Position numbers and translations under genes: made by a program
Source: Zygnema cylindricum
Lineage: Eukaryota; Streptophyta; Zygnematophyceae; Zygnematales; Zygnemataceae
DNA length: 44,401 nucleotides
Direction: 5' to 3'
NCBI GenBank assembly: GCA_037447655.1
Contig: JBBHKE010000139.1
Coordinates: 1-44,401 of the forward strand
Part shown: positions 44,262 through 44,401 of the stretch, piece after piece
Layout: every line of letters starts with the position of its first letter
How positions within the stretch are numbered: position 1 is the first letter of the stretch
Notes under the pieces: model-generated
What the model saw: the letters and a program-made list of their open reading frames with translations, nothing else
Told to the model about the DNA's origin: nothing
Databases searched by the model: none

Positions 44262-44344
44262 AATCCGGAAGTTTTTCTTTTACGGCTCCGAGTGACGGAG
44301 ACTATTATTTTGCACTCGGAAATTTTAACTACTATGATATACAG
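44262..44344 (+). CDS. Same gene, exon 7 (gene continues beyond window)
   Basis: Acceptor AATTTTTGCAG at 44261, donor ACAG|GTAAAA at 44345. Phase 1 in, 0 out. Encodes KSGSFSFTAPSDGDYYFALG then NFNYYDIQ, a compact beta-rich stretch typical of the end of a beta-sandwich domain. A new CT-rich tract starts in the following intron. Confidence 0.65.
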
Positions 44345-44401
44345 GTAAAATATGCCACCTCTCCTCTTTCTCTCTCCCTTTCCCTCTCTCCCTTTTCCTC
44401 T

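Overview
Eukaryotic nuclear DNA. The evidence is spliceosomal introns with canonical GT..AG borders, LTR retrotransposons, small DNA transposons flanked by target-site duplications (TSDs), and long GA/CT microsatellites. A minus-strand exon matching the N-terminus of SecA suggests a plastid-bearing host (green-lineage alga or another phototroph). The species cannot be named from sequence. Two runs of ten Ns (11110-11119, 23653-23662) are assembly gaps, and both interrupt retroelements.

Layout. 1-2000: 5' part of a probable plastid secA gene on the minus strand. One strong exon (320-389) and a weaker candidate first exon (1521-1925) lie in GA/CT-rich simple sequence. 2000-11000: gene-free repeats. 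Two copies of a small hAT-like element with 8-bp TSDs are present; one is split by a second hAT-like element whose empty site is visible in the other copy. TA-flanked inverted-repeat MITEs and a degenerate TTCAGT minisatellite fill much of the rest. 11120-17337: remains of a Ty3/gypsy chromovirus (RT, RNase H, integrase, chromodomain), a spacer, a broken acidic/coiled-coil ORF, and a 3' LTR.

17338-36690: a nest of Ty1/copia elements of one related group. The best copy (26190-32639) has two ~1.05-kb LTRs, a primer-binding site (PBS) complementary to the anticodon arm of initiator tRNA-Met with the gag ATG inside it, a polypurine tract, a near-matching 5-bp TSD, and gag-pol broken by four stops and one frameshift. 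It sits inside the LTR of an older relative. A second copy (20192-23652) is cut by the gap. Several LTRs lie in inverse orientation, including two head to head near 18.70 kb. All of these LTRs contain a tRNA-like block (A-box/B-box resemblance) antisense to gag-pol.

36687-38162: a 50-bp minisatellite, one end of a further hAT-like element and a MITE nested in a MITE. 38636 to beyond the right edge: an apparently functional plus-strand gene of at least seven exons, including a 14-nt microexon. All phases agree across 253 codons. It encodes a Gly/Ser/His-rich N-terminus, one or two hydrophobic segments and a beta-rich domain. Its introns carry most of the CT-rich microsatellites.

The only two host genes I can support are at the two edges. 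Everything between is transposon-derived or unassigned.
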